Shown one piece after another: positions 53,555 through 63,510 of a stretch of 64,000 nucleotides of DNA. The notes beneath the pieces were generated by a model. It saw only the letters and a program-made list of their open reading frames with translations, was not told the DNA's origin and made no database searches. Within the stretch, counting starts at the first letter, position 1. Every line of letters begins with the position of its first letter. Source of the stretch: Agaricus subrufescens (lineage: Eukaryota > Basidiomycota > Agaricomycetes > Agaricales > Agaricaceae); contig CM057066.1 of assembly GCA_029945375.1 (NCBI GenBank), positions 558,001-622,000 of the forward strand, read 5' to 3'. A program made the translations under genes and the position numbers.

Positions 53555-54275
53555 TAGCAACTTGACACAACTTGAAGAAAATCATACTTGGGAGCAACTT
53601 GATGAGAATCTCAAGTTAGCCAAGTAGTATATCAAGTTAGAACTCAAGAGAATCTACTTGAAATATTTCTTGAGGTTATAGCCTATAAATTCAAGTAGAT
53701 AACCAGTTTTTCCATGTATATCAAGTATATTCAAATACCAAGCAAAGTGCAATTTCAATATACTCTCAGAACAAGAACAAGTGATTCCAAGTATATCTCA
53801 TGGATGTTCAAAAGTAGCAGAAGTAATTGCAAGTGAATACCAAGTCATAATCAAATTGTAGGCAAGTATGTTTATATTCTACTCAAAACAGATCTAAGAA
53901 GCTCAAGTACAATCTCAAATCCTACCCAAGTATTTTACACAGTACTCAAAGTACCTTCAAAATTACTCAAGTCATACCCAAATAGGGGTTTAGTATGTCA
54001 GATCTCATGCAAGTATGTTTATATTCTACTCAAAACAGATCTAAGAAGCTCAAGTACAATCTCAAATCCTACCCAAGTATTTTACACAGTACTCAAAGTA
54101 CCTTCAAAGTTACTCAAGTCATACCCAAATAGGGGTTTAGTATGTCAAATCTCATGTAAGTATGTTTATATTATACTCAAAATAGATTTAAGAAGCTCAA
54201 GTAATAGTCAAATAAGAATCAAGTATGCGAAGTTAGACTCAAACAATATACTAAGTCTGCACAAGTAAGGCTCAA
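53555..54275. repeat. Dense array of CAAGT/ACTTG words
   Basis: By eye about 20 CAAGT and 5 ACTTG occur in 720 bases, against one or two expected by chance. ACTTG copies are confined to the left part (53559-53660), CAAGT to the rest. The array starts right beyond the 3' end of the Plavaka transposase gene, the position of subterminal transposase-binding repeats in many plant and fungal DNA transposons. A nested tandem repeat overlaps it. Confidence 0.7.
53861..54205. repeat. Tandem repeat, about 147-base unit, 2.3 copies
   Basis: The segment beginning GCAAGTATGTTTATATTCTA at 53861 is repeated almost exactly from 54009. A third, diverged partial copy starts near 54156 (GTAAGTATGTTTATATTATA). 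The unit itself contains several CAAGT words. Confidence 0.85.
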
Positions 54276-54329
54276 ATAAACCCCAGTGATTGCACATAGA
54301 TAAATGATTATACATGCTAACAGGGATAT

Positions 54330-57300
54330 CTACAATGAAGTAAAACTAGTACATAAATCAAAAGCATGATGATCAGCAAATTTATTAACATAAAATCGTC
54401 GAAATTTTTCAAGTGTTTGACTAGAAGAATGATATCGTGAAACTCGTTTCTGTTCAAAATCTGGAAGAAGTTGGCAAGCTCGGAAAATTTGATTCAAAGA
54501 AATTACCCTCATAACTGCATGACCTCCTCGATACTGTTTTTTTACTACCCACATTCCTGTTTCCTCATCTACATCATTGCTAATATAGCTGAAATCTTGT
54601 ACCAGAGCATAGGCATACTGTTGACTTTGAAATTTTAGTGAAAAGAAGAGTTTCACTTGGGCTATACCATATCTAGTATCACCATCTTGTGGATACAAAA
54701 ATACAGTGTCATAGCGACCGTTCCTGGAGTGGCCATGCTCCCTCCAACTTGAGGTTGCTCTAATACGCTCTGTCCGCAATCCATGTTTGCCAGAAATATC
54801 ACTAGGAGCATGAAATGTTGAAATGGCAGATGGATAAATGTGGAGCTTGCCATAAAATTTTGGAAGCATGTCAGGATCAGGCCTAAGCTGATTGTCTGAT
54901 AGCTCTTCAGCATAAGAAGTTCTATAGTGGATTTCATGAAATAAAAATTGCTGAATGAGCCGAAGGAGGTTGATTTGCTCAATGACTAGTGCAGCCTGGT
55001 CAACTTCTACATTTTGTTCTGTTAAATGTTTAGACTCATAGAGTAAAAAAAATAAATAAAAAATAGCTTACTGAACGGTTTGACTGCTAATTTGATTCCA
55101 GGTGAGAGAGCTTTCATTTCTTCTTCTTCTAGTTCGTGTAATGGATATATCTGATGATCTGACTCAGGCTCAGACTCATCAGATGAAAACTCTGGATCTA
55201 GGGATAAAATTAGGAATATAATACAAAAAAAAATTTTACGACTTACCGGTCTCAAGTCTCTTCATAACCTTGTCCAAATAGTCCCCATTTAACATTCCTT
55301 TCCGTGTAAACCTAGCCCGTGCAGCAGACAGTTTGTCAAGATGTGAATTTATCTTCAACATTTGCTGAAGTGGGAAAAAATGATTAGACCGTCTATAAGG
55401 TTCTTTCACGGCTTTGATATGTTTTGATTCTGTGATAGAAGAACAGATACCATTTGGAGACCCATATTGACGAATCATGTAGTGATAATGAGTCATTGCA
55501 TGTTGGCGAGGGGGCCATCGGTTTTCCTGACGAACATTGGTGGTGACAAAAATTTGACGGTAGCGATGAAATCGGCAAAGGGCGTCTTTGAGTTGGTTAA
55601 GTGAAGTGGTATCATGATATTCTTTTCTTGAAATAAAGCAGAAATCCAAAAAGGCTCTTAGCGCTTTAAGCATTTCCGATGGGATGTACCCCTTGAGGGC
55701 GGGGAGGTATACCTGAGAAATATAAGATTCAATGAATAATGATTCATGGTGGTCTGGTATTACCTTCATTAGAGCCTTTGAATCGGCACCAGTCCATTGT
55801 TTGAAGTTACGACCTTGTGGAAATCGACGGATTCCAATGAAAGGAGGGGCAGCCGCTATTCTAGATATCAAAAGGTTAGAATGATCAGAGTATAGCATGG
55901 TTTGTAACTACCTTCGATCTATATCATCCATAATTTGCTTAGCTTCGCACTTTGAGTGATTTTGATTGATCCAATTTCCAATCCAGGTAACTAAATGATC
56001 CTTGAATGTACCTTTAATGAGTTGATGGAGTAGATCCGGTGATATAAGTTCATAAATGTCGGCACGGGGGAAATGTTTTGTGAACGGCTTTCAAGATCAT
56101 CATTAGTGACAATGAACAAAAATCGTAAATCATGATTTACTATTATATCACCAACAATTCCATAGTCATCCCATAAAGGTCCAAGTTCACACATTTGAGT
56201 GAGTTCAGCTGTTTCTTGTTGAGAACGTGGATTGATGCGTAGGCCATCATCAAGGTTGCTAGGTTTTGCTTTACACCTAAGCAAAGTTTTATTGATGTCA
56301 TTAAACCGTATTGAGAAAAACGTACTTAGGACACCAGCCTTGGACTATACAAGCCAATAGACATTGTTCAGGGTAATCGGCAATATATGGACCTAATCCA
56401 TATATTGCTCTACAATATTTCCCATCACCGCAATAAACAAGTTCCGGTTTTGTCATCCCTGGTTTCAAAGCCTGAAGCATATGAGCAAGGGATGTGTGAA
56501 ATATTTGATGGCGGAACTTTCGAAACTTTGCATCATCTGCAAACTCTTTATCAGCTAGTATATGCATAATGAGATGTCGTCAAAACTGGTCAGTCATTAC
56601 TACACTTACTTTTAGGAATTGAAAGAAAGCCTAAAAGTGTTACTCCATTTCGGTGCACACGTCGGGTGGTGTTGTGAATGTTTCTGATAGAGAGATATAC
56701 TGGATAGTATTCATTGTTACCAGTAGCAATTGAGACAGTCGTCTTGTCACTACCAAGAATGACAGGAACAAACATAACGCCTTCAGAGTCAGGGACACTT
56801 TCCGCAATAATATCCTAGCATTCAAAGGTAGTCAGTATACGTCTAACAGTAAGGAAAGGTTGTTCACCGCTTGTTTCCATGCCCAATTCCCTGACATCAG
56901 ATTTTGATAGCGATGTACACCATCTTCATAATCGTGATAGGGTGCGTAATCGAATTCATCAGCAAATCCTGGATTGGCAATCATCTCCTTTACTAGCTCT
57001 CGTGAATCACGGTACCAGACTTCATACTCTGCTTCCATCCATGCTGGTGTTTCACCTTGGGGTTTGTCACCAGTATAAGCGACGACAAAAGATTGCCAAG
57101 GTATGTCTGCTGTTTGTGCCGCATCGATAGTATCCAATAGATCATCATACCCACTAAAGGGTGCCTGCTTCCCATGAGGTGCTAAACTCGCCAACCATAG
57201 CTTTAAAAGTGTATCAATATCACCTTGAGACATCTGATTTTGTCGGTACAGAAAATCAGCCGTCTCAAACCGCAGGCGACTCTCAAAAGCACCCCAATCA

Positions 57301-58209
57301 CAGTGACGGTCATGCGAGTTGGTATTTGATGTGGCTGACGGTGTTGATGGTGTTGATGTTGGTGAATGGTAATGATCAGACTGATTTGTGCCTGAGTTGT
57401 TGGGGTTGTGAGTACGATCATAGATTTGACCTTAGTTTATTGAAATATTTCAACATAAAACCTTAAAAATGTGTAATAGCATACTGACCAGACAAATATG
57501 GATGATATTGGCGCCAACTTTGTATGTCCCCTGAACTTGAAGCACGAGATAAAGGTTCCATGGCATGAAGGGCAGATTGGGATCGAGGACTAGATGGCGA
57601 TTCATACTCCACATATGTTCTATAATCATCTACAAATGTAAGTGAACATTCTTGTTGAACGTTACAAGTAAACTTACTGGACTCTGCCTGGGAATCAGTG
57701 CCACTACTCAGAAGTGATGACGAACTTTCTGAAATAGAGGAATAGACTGATGACTCTGAATCAGAACTCTGATCAGATCGTTCATAGGAATCCCTATTGA
57801 AATCTCCATTAGAACCTCGATCGAGACTGCCATCGAGACCGCCATTGAGATCTCCATCAAAACTGCCATCAGAACCTTGGCCCAAACCTCCACCACAAGT
57901 TTGGTTGGAGTCCCCACCAAAACATTTGTTAGAACCTCCATCAAAACTTTCACCAGAAATGCTAATATTTTCATGATGTAGCCTCTAGAACGTAAGTGAG
58001 TATCATATATTTGTAACTTATAATCAATTGCTTACCGGTAAAGAATCATGAGAATCGTTTTCTGATAAAAACATCATAAGATCTGTGGTATCCAGAGTCT
58101 GACCGCCATGTTTTGCTTTCATATGTTGAAGCCTTCCCCTTTCCGTCTTGCACCATTTCCTGCATCCATCAACCCTGCATTGAAATACAAATGGGTTGGA
58201 TTGAAACAT
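54330..58209 (-). CDS. Plavaka-family DNA transposase
   Basis: About nine exons read from 58209 to the stop at 54330. Exon 1 encodes a C2H2 finger (FQCRVDGCRKWCK...HMKAKH). A low-complexity Gly/Asp/Ser repeat follows, then the transposase proper: FETADFLYRQNQMSQGDIDT, DIPWQSFVVAY, VPVILGSDKTTVS (probable first catalytic Asp), EYYPVYLSIRNIHN, GLGPYIADYPEQCLLACIVQ, DLLHQLIKGTF-like residues, RRFPQGRNFKQWTGADSKAL, and a C-terminus with RYGIAQVKLFFSL and FYVNKFADHHAF. This order matches transposases I know as Plavaka (Agaricomycete cut-and-paste elements). One splice (TCTG|GTCAGT...AAG|GT) was needed near 57490. No stop interrupts the chain, so the gene may be functional. The TET/JBP-like gene lies 263 bases upstream on the same strand. 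Confidence 0.83.
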
Positions 58210-58472
58210 AAGGACGCAAGAACACCAGTAGGGTCGACGATAGTGATATGATCAGTATGGTGTGTGAACGCATTGGCCCAAAACACTTGATTCAGCCACA
58301 CTAATGCCGCTCCTACTTTAGTAGCATAGATTTAATTTGGGCTACCACAAAGCTAGCCAAGATTGCTCAGTCAACAAAAATAATTTGAACATATGGGCGT
58401 TCTTACCAAATGGCCAATATTAGAGTGGGATAGATATAAAATTATTGGTTTAATTTAGATAGCTAGGAGACA
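58210..58472. other. Gap between dioxygenase and transposase genes
   Basis: AT-rich, 263 bases. It holds the transposase promoter and the 3' end of the dioxygenase transcript. AAGCTAGCC (near 58348) and TAGCTAGG (near 58460) resemble the words clustered at 52865-53440. Confidence 0.4.
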
Positions 58473-60099
58473 TTAACAGAGTTCATCGAATTTGCTAAAC
58501 CAAATAGATGGCGAAGTTATGTCCTTAGCCGCTTGTATCCTCTTCATCTCCTCCGCACTCATTGAGCTTTGAGTTTGAAAATCATTGTCTACAAAGCGGA
58601 AGAGCCCACCACCATTATAGAACATAATTGATGCCCTTTTGTCTTCGCCGTTCAAGGTTGTATTGCTATGGGTGATAGCGGCAGAAGGTATCAATACAGC
58701 TGAGCCTGCCGGGAATTGGATGACAAGTTTTGGTTCATGAAGTACCAAGTGACCGCTGGTAGTGTCGTCAAAAGTTCCAAGTGCAACCACTGCACACCAG
58801 CCATGAGCGAGATTCATGGAATCCCTATGGGGTCTGGTGACGACAGATGAGCCACCATTGGGGCAATGACATGCAAACATGCTTTTCTTGCTAATCTTTT
58901 TGAGATGAGCATACTGCAGTTGAGATAGAGTCAGATTGAGGGCATTGCGATACTTTTCATATAACGTTGGAGCCCATCTATTGAAGGAGCCTATAAAGGG
59001 TCGTAAGACATAGCGCCTTTATCCAGGAAATTTTACTTACCGTCACAGAAACCAAGAACACGTCTTAAAGGCTTGGACTCTAAGAGAGCTCCAAGGCAAT
59101 TTTGAAGGTATTTAGACTCAGGGACAACTTTTGTGATGCTGTCTGAACCTGGGCCATGCATGATTCCAGAGTCAAAACCTGGATAGTTTCCCCATCAATT
59201 ATTGACATACTTCTTCGGCACTTTCCCACTCCCTAGACTTTCCAGCTCATTATAAAGCCCTTGACAGTCTCGCAAATAGTCATCCTCGCTGGGCCTGCCT
59301 GCAAGAACCGCAAATACAAGTCCCTCATCATCTACAAGTGGCTTAGCCTTGATACCTTTGAAAACAGATTAGACTATGATGAAATGATGACAGGAAGGAA
59401 ACCCGGCTGCTTACCATCCCATGGAATGAGGGTATATCCATGTAACATCAATTCACCGAGACTGCCATGAGGAAATTCCTGAGCATTGTGGCCTAGGTGA
59501 AGGGCACCATACCCGCCAGCCTGGACCTTGATAGCTGAATACTTGAAATTGGTATAGACAGGCTGGCTTGAGGCTATAACAGCCTGACGGTCTTGCTGGC
59601 TGCAGTTATGTCCACCTTCATTCCTTTTCGCAGTGTTAGCTTGACGGCGACGGTGGGCACCAGCATTAGTTGATGAGCGGCGGCTTTCGTTTCGTGGTTT
59701 TTTCGTACGGCACCTATATTTCTTCTTCACAGGAAACTCATCATGAACATCATCTCCATAACCAGGTGAGGGGCTCAGCGACCGCTTGAGCAGAGTGGTT
59801 CTTCGAAGTATGGAGTCAGAAGATGTGGGGGACCTGGGAAAGCCAGGCAAGCCATCGGAGATGAAAGGCTCAACCAAAGGTGTTGACAAGGAGATGGGTG
59901 GTGAGCTATTAGAGGATGGGCAAACAGGGGATGAATTGATAGCAAACGAGTTGATGGTTGACGAGTTGATAGGGGACGAGTTGATAGGGGACGACCTGAT
60001 GGAGGATGGGTAGCTAGAGGATCCTGTAAATTCACGCCCACTACAAGTCTTGCGTTGAACAAAAATTTGGAAGGGGTATGAAGCTGGGGCAAGAGGCAT
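58473..60099 (-). CDS. TET/JBP-like 2-oxoglutarate/Fe(II) dioxygenase, transposon-linked
   Basis: The N-terminus (from the ATG at 60099) is Ser/Pro-rich with repeats such as SSPINSSPINSS, then basic (KKKYRCRTKKPRNESRRSS). GYTLIPWDG splices to IKAKPLVDDEGLVFAVLAGR. GFCDGSFNRWAPTLYEKY follows. The core is a double-stranded beta-helix: the Fe(II)-binding HRD (HRDSMNLAHGWCAVVALG, near 58820-58831), SGHLVLHEPKLVIQFPAGS, distal His in AAITHSNTTL, and Arg in RASIMFYNGGGLF, the usual 2-oxoglutarate contact. Basidiomycete proteins of this type are classed with TET/JBP, which oxidise 5-methylcytosine or thymine in DNA; activity here is inferred. An in-frame TGA lies at 59195-59197; only a very short intron (about 32 bases) would remove it. 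Upstream exons are possible. Confidence 0.75.
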
Positions 60100-60455
60100 G
60101 AGTGAGAGGCGGATACGAAAAAAGTCAACTTTGAAGCTTACCTTTTAGGTAACAATGCGAGCGTGGGCATGCCAAGCATAAGGGATGTCACCCATGCACC
60201 GTCTTACTGGGACCGCAGGGAGCAGTCGTAGGCCAGACAAGTGCATGGGTAGGGACCATGCCTATACCGGATACCCAACTTCGAAGGCAGCTGTGACATT
60301 GGATGGTTTCGTTTGAGACTGCTAGACTGCGGTTGGTCATTGCAGCATGATTGGTTGTAGGATGGTTGTTGTTGAGCAGGAGTTGAGAGTTAAGGTTGAT
60401 ATGGGGGCTTCGGAGAAACATCTACAGGAAGAATTAGATTAACGAAGTATAGAAA

Positions 60456-61610
60456 CTAAACACCGCATCTGTACCTAGGGTCGTGTGGAATTTTGAGTGA
60501 CCATATGCACTCGGAGCCACCCTGCCTGGGTAGGAAACGAGCTCGAAGAGAAGACAGGAAGAAAACGTGCGGGTTACAGGCCAGACCATGCGAAGGTTGA
60601 GCACGACCTTTGCCTTTGCTATTGTTTCTTGATTGAGCACCGCAGAAGAGAGGCGATTGGCGACCGGAAGGGGACGGGCTACCCAAGAGTCCGGTTGGGA
60701 GGGAGAAAGTGTGAGGGAAGATTCCGGAGGAACCAGCGGGAGAGGAATTCGCAGAAGTCGGGGAAGATGAAGGGGGAGAGCTACTATGAAAGTTGCCGGA
60801 GAAAGCTCTACTGGGAGATGAAAGGGCGTCCAATATACGTGGTAATAGCGTCTTGAATGGGTTAGATGGCTGAGGCATATTTGGCATTGAGATAGATTCG
60901 GTTGGATGATTGAGGCTCAGGAAGGATGAGGCGCTTAGTCCAGAGCCTGTGTCGTAGGTGTGGAACCTCTGATGAGACCACGTAGCATGGGAGTTGAGGC
61001 CAAATGACATGGATCGTTGGTGAGAGCGCGGATAACCGCTGGGGATACGGAATACGGGTAAAACGTTGCCTTCGAGTTCGTCTGCATCAATGATAGAGTA
61101 GTCCGCTGTAGGCGTTGGAGAGGACTGGCGTGGAGGAGGCCAGTTGTCCCCTCCATTGTCATCTGGGCCGTAGGGTGACGGCGCCTGCGCAATATCTGTG
61201 GTTGTGAGAAACGGTGACCCAAGGGCGCTGCTCAGGAGATATGAGAAACGAGGGTTGATAGGATAGTCCTGCAGTCCCTGGGAGCCAGCTGGCAAAGAGT
61301 GGCCGGGCATTTGTGTCTGTATTGTGAGAGCGGACCCTGAGGGCCGACGCTGATGCTGTGATGGTATGGCACACAATGGTGGCGCAGAGAGTGTTGAAGA
61401 AGAGGTTGTAGGTGGCCTGGGTCTGGGCGGCAGTGGGGGTAAGGAAAAGGGGGAATCTGGGTGGCCCGGAGATGTGGGCTGGGCAGGGAGCAGGAGGCGG
61501 AGGCTAAGTACTCCTCGCAAGATATGACGGCGTTCAAGATGGCCCGTGACTCTCCGCTGCAAATACCCGCAGCATGAGCATATTAATGTTATACACAAGT
61601 ATGGGCTCAC
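60456..61610 (-). CDS. Pro/Ser-rich protein, uncertain gene model
   Basis: A long open frame ends at 60456, but its first codon (GTG at 61610) is better read as an intron donor (GTGAGC, acceptor TTGCAG near 61557). The upstream exon may start at the ATG at 61687-61689 (MTEKEADKARRSRRLLG). From RRVTGHLERRHILRGVL on, the sequence is Pro/Ser/Thr-rich with DYSIIDADELEGNVLPVFRI and NPFKTLLPRILDALSSPSRAF. A downstream splice at about 60477-60422 is possible. No domain is recognised. It could be a host gene or an N-terminal part of the dioxygenase transcript; I favour a separate gene. Confidence 0.45.
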   Translation of the reverse strand: MSPYLCITLICSCCGYLQRRVTGHLERRHILRGVLSLRLLLPAQPTSPGHPDSPFSLPPLPPRPRPPTTSSSTLSAPPLCAIPSQHQRRPSGSALTIQTQMPGHSLPAGSQGLQDYPINPRFSYLLSSALGSPFLTTTDIAQAPSPYGPDDNGGDNWPPPRQSSPTPTADYSIIDADELEGNVLPVFRIPSGYPRSHQRSMSFGLNSHATWSHQRFHTYDTGSGLSASSFLSLNHPTESISMPNMPQPSNPFKTLLPRILDALSSPSRAFSGNFHSSSPPSSSPTSANSSPAGSSGIFPHTFSLPTGLLGSPSPSGRQSPLFCGAQSRNNSKGKGRAQPSHGLACNPHVFFLSSLRARFLPRQGGSECIWSLKIPHDPRYRCGV

Positions 61611-61693
61611 CGTTTAGTCTTCACTTTGTTGTAGTAATCCCGAGCAGTCTCCGACTCCTTCTCGCTTTATCAGCCTCTTTCTCCGTCATAGCT

Positions 61694-62351
61694 ATGACAT
61701 CGTCCAGCCTCCACGTAGATGCTAGCTTTGGGAAGACCAGAAGAGTGGGGGGGTAAGGTGGAGATGTTGGTGATAGAGAAGAAAGAGGGACTGCACGGAT
61801 CGTCGCAAGTTAGGATGTGACAGCGTGACTGTAGTCTCATCTGGGCACGCCAATAAACACCGCCCTCTTTCTCTACATCCTCTACTCTGTCCAGCGCATC
61901 ATCTTCCCCAAGACCTCGCCCCCGCGCCCCGTCCCCAACGAGTTCAAGGCCGGCTACTCATGGATGCCCAAGTCGCACCCCCCCTCGGTCCTCTTCAAGG
62001 TCTACACCCCCAAGACGCTCGAGCCTTTCAACGGAACGAATGGTGAACGGATCCTGCTCGCCATTGATGGCACGGTGTACGATGTGACGAGTGGCAGGAA
62101 TTTCTATGGCCCTGGTGAGTGCACTGACCGCAACACCTATATATACATATGCATATCTGCGCAGATGGCATGTATGGCAACTTTGCCGGAAGAGATGCCT
62201 CGAGGGGCATGGCCAAGCAGAGCTTTGATCCCGGTGAGCAGCGACGAGGCCGTGTGGTGACGGCTTGCTGAACAGAGGCATATCTCGCAGAGGTACTGAC
62301 GCCGGTAGACCAACCGCTCGACAAGCTCGACGACCTCAAACCAGACGAAGT
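61694..62351 (+). CDS. Cytochrome b5-like heme-binding protein, MAPR family (Dap1-like)
   Basis: The predicted order is a short N-terminus, a membrane helix (INTALFLYILYSVQRIIFP), a Pro-rich linker, and the heme-binding domain: PKTLEPFNGTNGERILLAID, VYDVTSGRNFYGP, DGMYGNFAGRDASRGMAKQS. Introns fall at about 61715-61834, 62115-62163 and 62231-62290. The conserved end of the family (a Trp-containing helix after LDDLKPDE) was not found beyond the donor at 62352, so the C-terminus is unresolved or lost. MAPR proteins bind heme and support P450 enzymes and sterol metabolism in the ER. The start at 61694 is uncertain because the opposite-strand gene may begin at 61689. Confidence 0.72.
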
Positions 62352-62364
62352 GTAAGTTCTCTCT

Positions 62365-63443
62365 TTTGTCTAAATTGCCAGCTTCGCCACACAAGAAACG
62401 CCAGTAACACAACTACATTTGATCTTGTCACACGAATATGTAGTTGTGTTTGTATCATAGCCGGTCTGTTTCTGCAAAGAACATCCCTGCAACGCACAAT
62501 AGAAAGACTCGACTTCTGCAGTCCAGAATTGGAATGAACAAGTTGACTCTTGACGGTCGCAGCTGAAGGTCACTTGGGGGGGTCGGTCTGGGAGCATATC
62601 AAGGATCTTTCGGTCTGAACGAAAACATTAGGCAAGAAGATGCATGGGGTGCGACCAACGTACTGGTCACATTGCACATTTGATGATTACTGAAAACCGT
62701 TTCCCCGCCTGTGTAACAAGTCATGTTCCCGTCGTTGGCGTTATCGAGTAACGACGAGACCTCAGGAATGGGAAAGCCTACGCAGGCGTCATCATTCTTG
62801 CACACTGATGTCAAGAATTAATTGACGGGTAATGAATCATTCGGACGACACACACCATTGCAATTCACACCTCCCCAGCCGTCTTTGCACTGGCACGATT
62901 CTCCTTCTTTCCTCGGTCTCCGGTGGGCACCATCTGACAGGGAATCGCACTCTGGCACTTGTATGAGATACATAGTTGAACGCAAGCAGGACAAGCGTAT
63001 GAGGCGTGAGACAGTCGATGCCAGACCAGCGGGGGGGCATTCGCACTGGCCATTGAACTTGTTGCAGCTTCCATATTGGCCACAGCTAAAGGCTGGAAGC
63101 ATGCAGTTGAAACACGGTGGACACTTCTCTGATGACGTAGCTGGTTCAGCGCATGATCAGGCCATGGCAGGCTGAGATACTCACCGGGCACAAGCTCATA
63201 GTCCGGCGACAACACCTACAGGGATAGTCATGAAGGGTCAGGCATCAGACTCCGCAGCCACTCACAGGTAGAAGTGAGGTGCCATTGTCGGGCTGGCGAT
63301 AACCGCCAGATTTCGTTCCGCTGCGCCGCGACACTAGGCGGCGAGAGCGCGAGCAGCAGCAGGGGCCAAAGCAGGGCCCCCGGGTTTGGCTTGAGAAAGA
63401 ACATGGTCGCGATGAGGAGGAAATGCCGACAGACCAGATCCAT
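62365..63443 (-). pseudogene. EGF-like Cys-rich secreted/membrane protein with frameshifts
   Basis: A hydrophobic signal (GALLWPLLLLALSPPSVAAQ) precedes an exon chain: [145 protein letters not shown]-like Cys spacing is clear. Two one-base frame changes interrupt it: at the seven-C run at 63031-63037 (frame must change to reach WSGIDC) and near 62399-62402 (frame changes to RFLCGEAG). After that the frame runs into the antisense of the MAPR gene and similarity is lost. Sequence error or a decayed copy are both possible. The exact start is uncertain (63512, 63443 or 63404). Confidence 0.6.
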
Positions 63444-63510
63444 GGGCTGCGTGACCCAGGTGGACGCCGAGCGCGGGTCGGGCGGCGCACACACGGACAA
63501 ACAACGAGCC

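Noticed and set aside
53555..54275. CRISPR-like array
   Set aside because: The repeated word is five bases with irregular spacing, and the organism is a eukaryote; there are no fixed-length spacers.
59195..59197. TGA read as selenocysteine
   Set aside because: Nothing suggests selenoprotein machinery or a SECIS element; a short intron or a nonsense change is simpler.
61232..61537. Alternative minus-strand frame with Cys and His residues
   Set aside because: It overlaps the longer Pro/Ser-rich frame, stops early, and has no recognisable motif; kept only as an alternative reading.
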